A DNA stretch of 64,000 bases from Alviniconcha marisindica (Eukaryota; Mollusca; Gastropoda; Provannidae): positions 1,723,501-1,787,500 of the forward strand of contig JABMCL010002073.1 in assembly GCA_018857735.1 (NCBI GenBank), written 5' to 3'. The notes beneath the pieces were generated by a model. The model saw nothing but the letters and a program-made list of their open reading frames with translations. It had not been told where the DNA came from and ran no database searches. Positions 52,987 through 64,000 of this stretch are shown here, in pieces. Made by a program: the position numbers and the translations under genes. Numbering within the stretch: the stretch's first letter is position 1; each line of letters begins with the position of its first letter.

Positions 52987-53384
52987 GGCTGGTTCAATGT
53001 TAATGACAACGGAATTTTAACACCCGTTTGTGTGAGTGCATACTTGTTTCATTAATGAATTTTCCCAGCAGCCTGACTGTCTGCTGCTGTTCTCTTCGTC
53101 TTTCGAAGAGTATCTGCACCCTCGTTTCGTACCTCACCAACACGAACTGTTTATTCTTTGGTGGGTCTTCCTTGGCTTCTTCCACAGACGTGCTTCAGCT
53201 GAACAAGGCAAGTGTTCTATCGGGTCTCGACGCCAAAAATTCTGACTATACACTGATGCAGTCATCATTCTTGTGATGTGCTCTCAGCTTGTCTCCGGCC
53301 CACACTCCGAGCATCGCTTTTCGGCACCTTCCTCCAAACTCTGCCAGATTTAGTTACGCCACTAAAGGGGCACTCTTTATCTCC

Positions 53385-53590
53385 GCGCAGCATAGTTCAG
53401 GAGCTGCGTGAGAGTCGAGGTGGCCGTCCTGGGCTGTCCGTCCTAACGAGCCTTCTGGTTTCTGTGGACGTAAAGCTATATTGAACCATGCTTCGGCATT
53501 GGTCACAGCTTGTCCCAAATATGTCAACTGACATCTGAGGACATTAAGCATCACTTCATCATCATCATCATCATCATCAGAAACAATGTT
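53385..53590 (+). repeat. Dispersed repeat B, copy with (ATC)n tail
   Basis: CAGGAGCTGCGTGAGAGTCG, GGTGGCCGTCCTGGGCT, TTTCTGTGGACGTAAAGC, then CATCTGAGGACATTAAGC and a (CAT)n tail at about 53553-53578. The tail suggests the 3' end of a retroelement, so this orientation is taken as plus. The reverse complement matches 43473 and 54325. Confidence 0.75.
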
Positions 53591-54324
53591 GATTGCTACT
53601 GTGCTGGCGTTATGAAACAAAGACGAAACACACACAAAAGAACGTTGGTTTTATTTTGACAACACCAAACATGCGCTAAAATGTTCTCACGTAAATTGCT
53701 CATGTTTTGTGTTGTCTAATTAAAGTCAGCATTCGTTTTAACCTTTTGCGAGTTTTACATTCAGCTAATCACTTGTCACCAAAACACATAACTAACATGT
53801 GTGTATCTCGTCGTGTAGCCGACTTGTTCTTTGTTGTTGTTTGTTTGTTTTGTTTTGTACTACTTTCTAATCAGTAGAATATTAAACTGGAAAAAAGCAT
53901 TGCCGACTACACTGAGTGTAATATGTCTTTACTGATATGCACTACAATTAGTGAGAAACGTGTCTTTCTGTCAGCATATCATTTTGTTTGTCCTATAAAA
54001 GAGAGAGAGAAAAGGGTTACTTTTTACTTTTTTTATTTTTGTCTGTGACCGCGATTCCGCGATAAAGATCCCACGCCTACCTTTTTTCTTGACGGGAGGC
54101 GCAATGGCCAGTGGCATTGAACCATGCATCACATAAAAGTAGCATAATAATCGCTATGACGATCATGGCAGCTCCTAACGGAAGAAGAACTCGAGCGTAA
54201 AAAACAAAGAACGACAATCTGCTGCCAGCGCTATATTGCCATCAGTACCCGACAAACTGCCGATGCTCCCCCTCTCTCTTCTTTAACCACAGCCGTCGTC
54301 GCCTGAACCATGGACCTTGGTTGA

Positions 54325-54425
54325 GTGTTGCTTTACGTCCATAGAAACCGTAGGCTTATCAGGGACGGGAGCCCAGGACCGGCGGCCACCTCGACTTTCA
54401 CACAGCTCCTGAGCTCTGACTATGG
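54325..54425 (-). repeat. Dispersed repeat B, partial copy 2
   Basis: GTTGCTTTACGTCCATAGAA, GGGAGCCCAGGACCGGCGGC, then CACCTCGACTTTCACACAGC. It is the reverse complement of the 53385 copy, about 900 bp away. Confidence 0.85.
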
Positions 54426-54687
54426 ACCGACATGATACATATAATTATACGAAATGTACAGAGCGCGACTTCTGTCGATGAAGTAAAATTGTTGGGATGG
54501 AAATGTGGAAAGCATTACTAGAAAGATTATGCATTGATACAATGGTTTATTGTAAAATGCCTAGATGTATTTTGTTCTGCCCATTTTTATGTGACCAGAA
54601 ATGTCCATTTGGAGGATTGAATTAATTGAATTACTATTTATTTATAAATATTTCAGATGACAGTACGTGAGATACGTGTTGATGAAC

Positions 54688-54960
54688 AAGGTGCGTGAGT
54701 GCCAGCGCACGGGGTGCGTGAGCGTCAGTGCACGGGGTGCGTGAGTGTCAGGGCACGGGGTGCGTGAGTGTCAGTGCACGGCGTGCGTGAGTGTCAGGGC
54801 ACGGCGTGCGTGAGTGTCAGGGCACGGCGTGCGTGAGTGTCAGGGCACGGGGTGCGTGAGTGTCAGTGCACGGCGTGCGTGAGTGTCAGTGCACGGGGCA
54901 TGGACATATAGGTCCATGGCACGGGGTGTGTGAGCGTCAGTGCACGAGGGCAGACGGACT
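54688..54960. repeat. 23-bp CpG-rich minisatellite
   Basis: About 10-11 units of GTGCGTGAGTGTCAGTGCACGG plus G or C. It is interrupted at 54899-54918 by a small hairpin (CATGGAC ... GTCCATG). Confidence 0.93.
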
Positions 54961-55271
54961 GTTTTCGTGTTTTGTTATGTATGGGATTTGGTCAAATAAG
55001 CGGCAAGAGACTAGTGTTTTCCATCTGAATTAATTCGCAGTGTTTTCACAAAGAAAGCAGGCAGGAGGGGGCTGGGGGGGGGGGGGGGGGTTATTTAATT
55101 TTCCTTTCTATAACTAGTAGATTTTGTTTTAATTTTCTTTCTGTTAGTCTATATAAAAAGGAAAATGAGAAGTTGACCTGATTACCATGCATCCCTCTAA
55201 TCAGCCGACTCCCGTTGTATTGAATTGCCGAGGTTTCTGTTTCTTGTGTGAGCTGCTGTTCTTTTTCATTC

Positions 55272-55272
<1 letters not shown>

Positions 55273-55332
<60 letters not shown>
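55273..55332. repeat. (GT)n microsatellite
   Basis: About 58 bases of pure GT. Confidence 0.97.
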
Positions 55333-57029
55333 CAGGGTGGCGTTACATTTTAAAATTAGTAATATGATACAAAACACTTTAAACTATATTCAGAAGAAAT
55401 GTGTATTAAATAATGAAGCTGCATCACCAGGCAACGGAAAAGGAACTGAGGGTTCTGTGGTGGAGCCTGATTTCAGTCAATATTTTTATTTCGATTTGTC
55501 TTAAAGCCCATGATCAAGCGACATTAATTATTTTAAAGATAGAAATACGCCAGTCTTTCGCGCTGTTGCATGTACAGCTAGCTTGTGGACCAGACATGTC
55601 GGATCGACACTCGTTAGTCGGGCTCCTCGGCCCAAAGATTATGTGTGACGTTTTGATTGGCTGAAGCTACTCTGCGGTGATCGGCAGCCCCGAACCGTAT
55701 ATGTGAAAGCATGGACCTATAGATACAGAGGTCCATGTGTGAAAGTATGTGGTGACAGAATCACAACACGCCTTTTCGCTTATTCGTTGACTTGCTTCTT
55801 TAACGCGAAGCATCACGTACTGCTTAGATTAATCATCTGCATACACACAGAGAGAACAGAAAAACGGATTAATTATATGTGGCACAGGTTTGTCCGACTC
55901 GCCACTTGCTGTTTTTCCAAGCTGGTGCACTCGTGTTAGAGAAACGCGCTGTCATCCTTTCCACGGTAACACGCAATCACATTCATCTGGGACACAGGTG
56001 ATGCGGGTTGTAGTCTATGTAGGCCAATCCTGGAGGGCCTGTCGTATATATCCTATGAGCTACCGCGAACCAGCGTGATGTAGGCCTACTGTCGTAGACC
56101 GGAAGCAAAGTTTGTTAGTTAGTATTTGATTTTAATGTCCTGTCAACCACACTGGGTCACCTCAGGACAGTCAATCTCAGGTCATAAGCAAATGTACCTT
56201 TCAAAACTCTTCTCATATATAAACCCTTTGTCAAGTCAATCCGCAAAACCAGTCACTTCGCAAGCATAAAACATACATACACAAACATCAAACATTTTTT
56301 TTGGAAGAGTTTGTCACTTCAATATTACCGCGCATGTTAAGAGAGCACGTACGGCTAGGGCATACTAATATCGTCGACCATTCCGTCTGATTTATCGATA
56401 CCAGATTAAAGAGGGGGAGGGGGGGGGGGAATGGACAGACACAATACAAAATGAAAAAAGTTATGTAAATGCATAATGGCAAATACCGATGCCATAAGGC
56501 AGCAAGCTGCACATACCACCTACCAGCTATCATCTCCTAGCTGCTCAACAAGAGCCATACAAAAAAGCCTAACTCTTAACGAACAATATTTGAAAGTTTT
56601 CTGGAGAAAACCAAACCAAACCAAAAACAACAACCAAAAAAGTCAGGAGAATAGTCCATTAGTAAAAAAAATGACAAAACAGAAATAGCAAGAGGACTAG
56701 GCAGAATAACAAGAGAGGAGATAGGAAAGGAGAATCAAATGACAACCCTGAGATTCCAAACAGGGGGAGTACATCAGACATGCCAGGCCTACCTTCAGGA
56801 AGAGCATTACGGGTCCTATCGACAGGAATGAAATGAAAGTTACGTAAACATTTTTATTTTTTATTTTTTACTCGATGACTCGGTTTATCGGTGACGTCGT
56901 GTGCAAGGCCGAAATGTGTTGCAAAAGTATCAAAGCCACGTCATGAGACAACTTTTTCTGCTCTTCAATGGTAAAAGAGCGAACCAACATATTTGCGCCA
57001 CGAGGAGCTCCAATTCGAAGCTCGCGAGA

Positions 57030-57032
<3 letters not shown>

Positions 57033-57090
<58 letters not shown>

Positions 57091-57105
57091 GTGCGTATGT
57101 CTGTG

Positions 57106-57185
<80 letters not shown>

Positions 57186-57200
57186 TGTGCGTGTGTGTGT

Positions 57201-57236
<36 letters not shown>
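57033..57236. repeat. Compound microsatellite (CT)n-(GCGT)n-(GT)n, ~204 bp
   Basis: (TC)n to 57086, a short spacer, (GCGT)n from about 57106 to 57187, then (GT)n to 57236. All frames over it are open on both strands (Arg-Thr-His, Val-Arg-Ala-Cys repeats). These are artefacts of a 2- or 4-base period. Confidence 0.98.
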
Positions 57237-57237
<1 letters not shown>

Positions 57238-57887
57238 ATACATATAATAGTAATAGAACGGGCAAATTAAGTCTGTATACGGAAACATTGCACTTTTTTG
57301 TTTGTTGTTGTTGTTTTCTCGGCCCCCTTTTAGCCTTCAGGTAACGACATCATTAGAAAAACATAATTGTGAATCATGTGATCAGAATTGAGCTCGGACA
57401 CGTATTACAAACAAAATGCCGTTTGTGCCTGCACATATTACAGTGCACGTTGTGGGACTCATCTACAGTCAGCAATATCAAGCAAATCCGTGTGGAGCCA
57501 AACAGTCAACACTGATTAAGAGTGCACATAGTTGTGAAAGTACAAATCTGCACGATCACTTCCCTTTTTGCAGCTCATGGTTGTGCTCTTGGCCTCACCG
57601 CGCTTCAAACTATACAATAATTCACTCTGAAGATAACGTGTAACAACTGTCGAACTGAAAGGGACGATAAGAGGGCTGTCATTTCACACTGGCTAAAACT
57701 GACGCAAAGACTTGCATCAGATCGGCCAGCGTGACATTCGAGCGTCAGTCAGCGACAATATTAAAATCAGGCAATATGCTAAATACATGTCTCATGCACT
57801 AAAGAGTTCTCGGCGATCAGCGAACGTTGAAACTGCTCATTCTGACAGCAAAAACCGTATAGACACATTTAAGTCTGATTACCGAGT

Positions 57888-57966
57888 TTTGTTAAAAGGC
57901 GGACCTGGCTGTATCTCTCCGAGCACAGTGCTCGGAGAGATACAGCCAGGTCCGCCTTTTAACAAA
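57888..57966. repeat. 39-bp perfect inverted repeat with a 1-bp centre
   Basis: Left arm 57888-57926 and right arm 57928-57966 are exact reverse complements around a single A at 57927. The centre reads CTCCGAGCACAGTGCTCGGAG. The outer ends are TTTGTTAAAAGG and CCTTTTAACAAA. Confidence 0.95.
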
Positions 57967-58079
57967 CTAAAAAGCATTTAAAAAACAACAACAAATTCTA
58001 CATTTTCCCTGGTGGTAACGTTTGAAAAACAACTTCTTATTAGAAATATTTGAGTAAGTGAAAATAATATTGGTTAAGA

Positions 58080-58135
58080 GAGAGAGGGAGAGAGACAGAC
58101 ACAGACACAGACAGACAGAGACAGAGACACAGAGA
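58080..58135. repeat. GA/CAGA-rich simple repeat
   Basis: GAGAGAGAGGGAGAGAGACA followed by GACACAGACACAGACAGACA and GAGACAGAGACACAG. A (CA)/(GCACAC) tract follows at 58318-58400. Confidence 0.9.
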
Positions 58136-58809
58136 GAGATTATTAAGCTGAATGCATTCCGCGACGCCGTTGATTCTTTACTTGTGTGTGGTACACGTAT
58201 TAAAAATATACACTACCATTTCATATTGCTAGATATAATTATTGGACGGAAAACTGAAATTTTACTTTGTGATGACTGTAATAATTTTAAGATTATTAGT
58301 TGATATTACGAAGTATTACACACGCACACACACAAACATACACACGCACACGCGCACTCACACGCACACGCACGCACTCACACGCACGCACCTACACATG
58401 CATTATTTAATTATATATCCATACAGCTAATAAGGACATACCCCGAGAGTTAATTAGTATTATATGCGTCGAGAATTAGTTTTTGCCAGTTTCTGTTGTT
58501 GGATCATAGTTGTCCTGTTAAACTGTTAAAGTACCTTGTGAACGGATGAGTCAGCGAGAGGTATATTGTGATGATGGATGCATGTTTTTGAATAAACGCC
58601 CCACATGATGTGCCTGGCGGAACAAAGCAAACAAAAAACAACAACAAAAAACAAGGCCTTTATTTGACCTCTGTCGGTTTTGTACACATGTACGAGTGGT
58701 TGTAGAAATGTACAGTAATAGCATTAGTTGGACAAAGTACATTTTTGAAAGCAACAGACGGTACACATTTCAAGTTACCTATCCCTCGAAACTTGTAACT
58801 GCATAGGCC

Positions 58810-58812
<3 letters not shown>

Positions 58813-58851
<39 letters not shown>

Positions 58852-58940
58852 CGTATGTGCGTGCGTGCGTGTGTGTGAGTGTGTGCGTGCGTGCGTGCGT
58901 GTGTGTGTGCGCGTATGTGTGTGCGCGTGTGTGTGTGCGC

Positions 58941-59033
<93 letters not shown>
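58813..59033. repeat. (GT)n/(GCGT)n compound microsatellite, ~220 bp
   Basis: Alternating blocks of GT and GCGT or GCGC. Cys-Val repeat frames over it are artefacts. Confidence 0.97.
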
Positions 59034-59035
<2 letters not shown>

Positions 59036-59398
59036 TTGGTGCTAAGTTAGTGGTTGCCTCTATACAACAGCAGGGGACAGCAGGGGAGCATAGCTTACAG
59101 GCAAAGCATAATACCTTTAGAACGGAAAAGTCATTTTTGTGAGGGAGTCCTCTGCCCCGCCCCCTCCTGTCCCCGCAGCTGGAAGCAAACGAGAGACAGT
59201 TGATTTATTGTGGACAGGCACAAAGAGACGAGAAACTATGCTGACTTAATGTGGTGAGGTGCACAGAGAAGGCGCCCTTTTCTACCTGTCCCTTCATTCA
59301 TGGCAGTAAGTATACGTATACGTACTACGTGCTTGTGTTGCTCTCAGATAGTAGGTATTGTGGTATGATTTGTCACCCAATGACGTAGCGATGCCTAC

Positions 59399-59430
59399 AC
59401 GATTTGTCACCCAAGAGAGTGACAAATCGT
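59399..59430. repeat. 12-bp stem-loop
   Basis: ACGATTTGTCAC (59399-59410) and GTGACAAATCGT (59419-59430) form a perfect stem with an 8-base loop. A third, partial copy of the arm (ATGATTTGTCACCCAA) is at 59365. Confidence 0.8.
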
Positions 59431-59754
59431 TCCGGGATGGCCGCAAGTCATGTCGCAACAAGGTATCAGAAATAGGCGTGCGCTCGATTTAGTCAGTCCT
59501 GCTTACTTTTTACCACATTGTGTGGGCATCTTTTTGCTGTGTTGGCCTACAAAGTTATACTCGGATCTGTGGAACTTAATTCCGGCCTTCTACGCGTTGT
59601 TTATTTTGACGGATCATAAACCTCCAAGCCTCGGTGAATATAACTTCATCTGCGCCGTTGGCTTCATTCTCAGTCAGCCCCCTCACCCCACCCCACCCCA
59701 TCCCACCCCACGCCTGTTGTACCCAGCTGTCTGCTCTTGCTTTCTTTCTTTCTT

Positions 59755-60160
59755 GGTGCTTTACGTCCACGGAGGCGAGATGGCCTATTAGGGACGGGGA
59801 TAGAGTGGGAAGGGGCCGACAGAGTGAAGGCTCGACCGCGGAAACCGCCCGAAAAAGACAGGAGAGACCGTGGACCGCCGCCAGAACAATGGAAGTGTTA
59901 GGGCGGTGTCCCCTCGCCATTGCCCAGCGACTTGTGCACTGCGCAATTGCTGTTTCAACTGCTGTGCTTGGCCAGAGTCACAAAGACAATGTCCGTTGCA
60001 CTGCTGTTGACGAACAACTTGGACAACTCAAGCAAAGGAAGTCCAACTTTCTTAGCCCAGCTCCACCTCCCTACTCATGATCTCTTCTGGGCTAAGTTGA
60101 GGGTCCAGCTCCACCTCCCTCCTCTAAGATCTCATGATCTTTTGATCTCGCCTGGAACCC
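59755..60160 (-). repeat. Dispersed repeat A, copy 2
   Basis: Same family and orientation as 3050. It starts GTGCTTTACGTCCACGGAGG and contains CTGTTTCAACTGCTGTG, GGAAGTCCAACTTTCTTAGC and GGGTCCAGCTCCACCTCCCT. Its minus strand keeps a peptide-like stretch (VLAAVHGL ... LASVDVK) that is also partly visible in copy 1. Confidence 0.85.
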
Positions 60161-60344
60161 TGTCTGCTCTTGCACAGAGGGAGCCGGTTATATGGTGCCC
60201 TGTCTGTGACCGTGATGGATTCATACTGTCAGTGTTTTAGGTGGCCCACATTACATGCAGTTGCCTTCGACTTCCTTTCTACTTCGTCTGCTTGCCTGTT
60301 GTGTCACATGTACATAGTATGAAACCGAAGCAGTCAGCAGCTAT

Positions 60345-60560
60345 GTTCGCAGGTCCGTGTGTGGAACTGCATAGCGATATTTTTGGAGTGCTCAACGAGT
60401 TCAGGCAACCGGAGTACAGGACGTTTAAAGGAACTAGCCGTCTCGAAGTATGTTTATCCAACAGGTGGAACAGATTGAAGTAAAGTCAGTTGCTACTCTG
60501 CAGATAACCGTTAGGCCAACTGTGACACTTGACGGAATTTTGTACGAGCTCCACAAATTG
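60345..60560. repeat. Local duplication, copy 1
   Basis: CAGGTCCGTGTGTGGAACTG, GGCAACCGGAGTACAGGACG, TATGTTTATCCAACAGGTGG and GATAACCGTTAGGCCAACTG recur in the same order at 61010-61375. Confidence 0.85.
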
Positions 60561-61009
60561 TTACTGACACAAGATGATTCTAAATGGAAAGTAATATCAA
60601 CTGGCATTTTAAAACAAAATCCTAAATTTTGACTCTCTCTCTCTCTTACCTGTTGGAGAAAGGCTGACCTTCTTAGACAATTTTGTTGTTGTTGAAAGCT
60701 TATAGTTCCTTCAAAGGTTGCCTAGGAACCACCCCCTCCCTCAGCGTCACTATTTCCATGCATGATGATTTAAATTTTGAAAGAAGTGAGGCGTATGTCA
60801 AGCTTCTCCACAAATTAATCAATTATGCATTTTTAATTCAAGAAGTCGGATTAAAAGAATGTTCATCGGCCGTAAAATGATAGAGCTATGGCGGGCCGGT
60901 AGCACAGAAGGCTAACACTAACCCAACATCACTCGACCAGAGAGGAATGGGTGGGGTGTGCGAACAACAGAGAGAGAGAGAGGGTGGGTGGGAAGGGAGA
61001 GCCTCAGGT

Positions 61010-61400
61010 CCGGGTGTCGAACTGCATCGTGATATTTTTGAACTGCTAGTGACGAGTCAAGCAACCGGAGTAAATGACATTTAAAGGACCTAGCCTTCTA
61101 AAAATACGTTTATGCATATATGCATTCTAGTATGTTTATCCAACAGGTGGAACAGGTTGAAATAAAATCAGTTTCTACTCTGAGTTTGGCGGGTAACGAT
61201 TAATGGGACTGCTGCATACAGCAGGAAGTATGCCAGCTTGCGTGTGTTGCACTCACCGCCTCCTTGGTATATTGGGCACGAACGTTGCGTGCTCACGACG
61301 CTCAGGGAACAAGATCAAAGAGGCCGCGGATAACCGTTAGGCCAGCTGTGACACTTGACGGAGTTTTGTATAACGAGTCCCACTGACTGTCACAAACGCA
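61010..61400. repeat. Local duplication, copy 2, with ~140-bp insert
   Basis: Parallels 60345-60560. Between TCTACTCTG and GATAACCGTTAGGCCA it carries about 140 bp (about 61181-61325) absent from copy 1. The insert includes GATTAATGGGACTGCTG, like the MITE end at 49966. GAGTCCCACTGAC lies further right at about 61376. Confidence 0.75.
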
Positions 61401-63960
61401 AGTCAGGGGAAATGCGTCGGGTGTGAGAGCAACTTTGTACGAGGTCAAGAGAGAGAGAGAAAAAAAAAATGGTCAGCATATTCTGAAGGCAATGATGTCA
61501 TCAAAAGTCAGTACGCATATATTTTGCAGGCAGCACCACCAAAGTAACGTCGTCACGACTACACCCCCCCCCCCCCCCCCCACCTAAAATCCCGAATGAG
61601 TTCGTGTTCTATTTATAAATGTGAAACAGATCGAGCGTACACAGTTCGTTGCCCACACCCGTGTGTGTTGTGTGTGTGCGTGAGTGCGTGCGTGCGTGTG
61701 TGTGTGCGCGCGCTCACTCAATGGGGTCAAGTAAGCACTTTAGTGACGTCACACTACTGATAAAAGCAGAAGAATAGACGTCATACTCAGTTTGCTTTGT
61801 TTTTGTTTTGTTTTGTTTTTTGTATGTCATTGCTACCACCTGTGATTTATCAGCTGTCCGAGTTACTGGAAACACAACAACAACAACAAGCGAGGCTGGT
61901 ATTTCCTTTTTAGTTTGTTTTTACCTTCACATTGGATCTGTGTAGGTGGAAAGACAAAACGGAACTTGCTGTCTCTTTGACTGACGGATTTCACTCCAAG
62001 AGTGTTGTACCAGCAACAAATCGAAGTAAACTGACAAAAGAATCTATTCCAGTTAAAAGTTTTGCGATGAGGTCTTATCAGTTCGATTGGTTAATTTTCT
62101 TCTTTCTTCCCCCCCCCCCCCCCTCCCCCATCTCCCCAACCTCCTTGTTTTTAAAATTAAAATTAAAAATCTTACAGTCGTTTGGGGGCTTCAAGAACGT
62201 TGGACTTGGATGGGGGTGGGGGGTGGGGGTGGGGGGGGGGGGGGATAATAGATGGTGTAAGCCAGTCGGGATTAGATGATAATTTGTATTGCCCTCATCG
62301 TTAGTTGAATTGTATCTTACGCCGTATTAATGTATAAGATGCTCGTAGGCCTACGCAGTGGATGTCCTGAAATGCTTAATTACAGCAACAACCCCGCCCC
62401 CTCCTCCCCCCCCCCCCACCCCCCACCCAAAGAAAAAAATACAAGAAAAAAAAAAAGGAAAAAAAATTACTAAGCCGTGTATGTGTGAATGGGCTTAGTA
62501 TTAAATAGTACCACTTTGTACTATGGCTCGTTTTTGGTGATAGAGTTGATGTGCTATTGTTGTATTGGTGCTATAGTGTTGATGAATAAATGACCCAACG
62601 CCAAGAAACATTCCTTGTGCTTTTACTTGGCGATAAAAAAATTCTTGTGTCTTAGGGGAGCTTCTACTTACGAGTTGTGTGTTGCCCTGATGTGACCTTC
62701 AGGGTTGACTAGTTAAAGGGGAGCCGAGGCGGAAAAAACACACACCACAGGCCCTGTCGTTGGGAATGGAATACACAAAGAGACACAACCGTTTTTCACT
62801 CGATTTCTGACTGTGTTAACAAAGACTCAATACAAGGTTTGGTGTTAAAAATCGACGAATTCTTGTTTCAGATTGTTGTCAAAAATCGACGGTTAAAAGT
62901 CGCGAAAACACAACCGCCAATGCAGCCGGCAGTCTGTATTAATGGTGGAATGTGTGAAAAACGTTTTTAGTTTAGTTTTGTTTTGTTTGTTTGTTTGTTT
63001 TAGTTTAGTTTTGTTTGTTCGTTTGTTTTGCTCTTCATTGGTAAAAAGCGAGCAGATATGGCTTTAGAGACATGACTTCCCGAGGAGCTAAAATTTGAAG
63101 GGAAAAAGTACTTATTTATTGTAGGGCCTATACATATTGATAGAACAAGAAAACGAAGACCGCAGATGGAAAGATTTGCAGATTTTTCCGTTTTTAGGCT
63201 AACTTGCCTCTTCGCTTCGCTTTCCTTTAAAAGACATATTAATTGGCTAACTAGCGTCAAGGGCGTGGCCACGGGTCGTTTCAGTGCTTCAAGTACATAA
63301 TAGCCCTGTACATCGTTTTGGAATATTTGCAACGTCAGATTGTGTTGTGTAAAGTAACGTAGTATGAGTTGCAAGGTGCTGCTAGATATTGTTTATGTAG
63401 AGCATTGCCCTCACAAGTGGGACACGGCATTTTTTATATTATTTTTTATGCGGTTTCACTTACGTATGCGTTTTTTCGGGTCTGACGAATGACGTGCACG
63501 TATACATCCATTTAGTGCATTGAGTCAGTCTTTGGCTGTCAATGTACGGCAACAACTCTTTGATTTTTAAAAGTGGTCAGTTTTGCATTACCATGCAATA
63601 CAAACTTTTAATTTACTTACATGCCCTCCTTCTCCTAGCCCCCCCCCCCCCCCCCCCCAACCCTCCCCCAAACCTGCCGCTGTCTACCCTGTGTTTGTCT
63701 AGCTCTCCGTTCCTTTCTCTGCTAAATCTGTTTCTACTCTTTCCGTCCTCTATGACTCAGCTATTTTTTTGCCCGGAATGGCATAAATTATTTAGAAAGT
63801 CTCAACACAAACACGCGCGCACTTGCGTTATTATCATAAATATAACTCTCCTCCCCGCACTCCTCTGACGCTGACCGAGTTGTGATATAGCGTTTAACAA
63901 GCATGCATACTTAGCGGGCCCAGTCACTTCGCTTTCACTACACCGTTGTCGTTGCTGCAG
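61401..63960. other. Intergenic DNA rich in C/G runs and simple repeats, no gene recognised
   Basis: Homopolymer and near-homopolymer tracts at 61564-61581, 62109-62128, 62212-62245, 62400-62428 and 63641-63660, a GT/GC patch at 61668-61712 and a (TTTG)n patch at 62974-63025. Open frames of 115-124 codons here show no motif I recognise. Confidence 0.4.
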
Positions 63961-63976
63961 CGAGTGGAGTTTGCAG
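63940..63976 (+). other. Possible first-exon end of a further gene (weak)
   Basis: A consensus donor TTTGCAG|GTGAGT occurs at 63977 after a mixed-composition, CpG-containing stretch. Nothing coding is visible, so this is only a candidate non-coding exon that the next window could confirm. Confidence 0.15.
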
Positions 63977-64000
63977 GTGAGTTGGGTCTGTACCTTCTGG

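Noticed and set aside
53000..53276. Small overlapping frames on both strands just right of the MITE
   Set aside because: I recognise no family, and adjacent sequence belongs to dispersed repeat B.
56868..57344. Long overlapping open frames on both strands with Arg-Thr-His and Val-Arg-Ala-Cys repeats
   Set aside because: They are produced by (CT)n, (GCGT)n and (GT)n tracts whose periods keep frames open; there is no conserved flank or splice context.
58815..59142. Cys-Val repeat frames
   Set aside because: Artefact of a (GT)n/(GCGT)n microsatellite.

Overview
This is eukaryotic genomic DNA from an animal. It has long AT-rich introns with GT-AG boundaries, many microsatellites and minisatellites, tRNA-derived SINEs and decayed LINE fragments. 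The gene content (PDPR, RABIF, INTS8), the repeat style and the retroelement RNase H remnants fit a lophotrochozoan, most likely a marine gastropod mollusc. That placement is inference; the three genes only establish a metazoan.

Three conserved genes were assembled exon by exon by checking splice phase and length against the families. (1) Positions 1-6175 (+) hold the 3' part of PDPR, the regulatory subunit of pyruvate dehydrogenase phosphatase. The window opens in an intron, and the last four coding exons lie at 2756-6175, including one GC-AG intron. (2) RABIF/MSS4 lies on the minus strand at 21629-19255 as two coding exons encoding 128 aa, convergent with PDPR. (3) INTS8 (Integrator subunit 8) lies on the plus strand at 22083-47307 as 25 coding exons encoding about 1007 aa, divergent from RABIF across a 453 bp shared promoter that carries an ETS-type motif. 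From 47.3 to 64.0 kb I see no confident gene: there is a probable INTS8 3' UTR, then repeats, MITE-like elements and very long compound microsatellites. A weak candidate first exon of another gene sits at the right edge.

The genes are unrelated housekeeping functions (mitochondrial PDH control, Rab chaperoning, Integrator/PP2A transcription attenuation), so their adjacency implies at most promoter sharing. I found no CRISPR array, operon, phage or defence system, and no evidence of a wholly new system. The most interesting content is structural. INTS8 has several local tandem duplications sitting on exon-intron boundaries: three copies of the exon 10 donor, a decayed copy of exon 15, three copies of the exon 21 acceptor region, and an intron 9 array carrying acceptor-plus-donor-like signals. 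It also has a one-base homopolymer frameshift in exon 19 that is either an assembly error or a real break. Other points of interest are a MITE with ~154 bp inverted repeats, a 39 bp perfect palindrome, and dispersed repeats that share one terminal motif.
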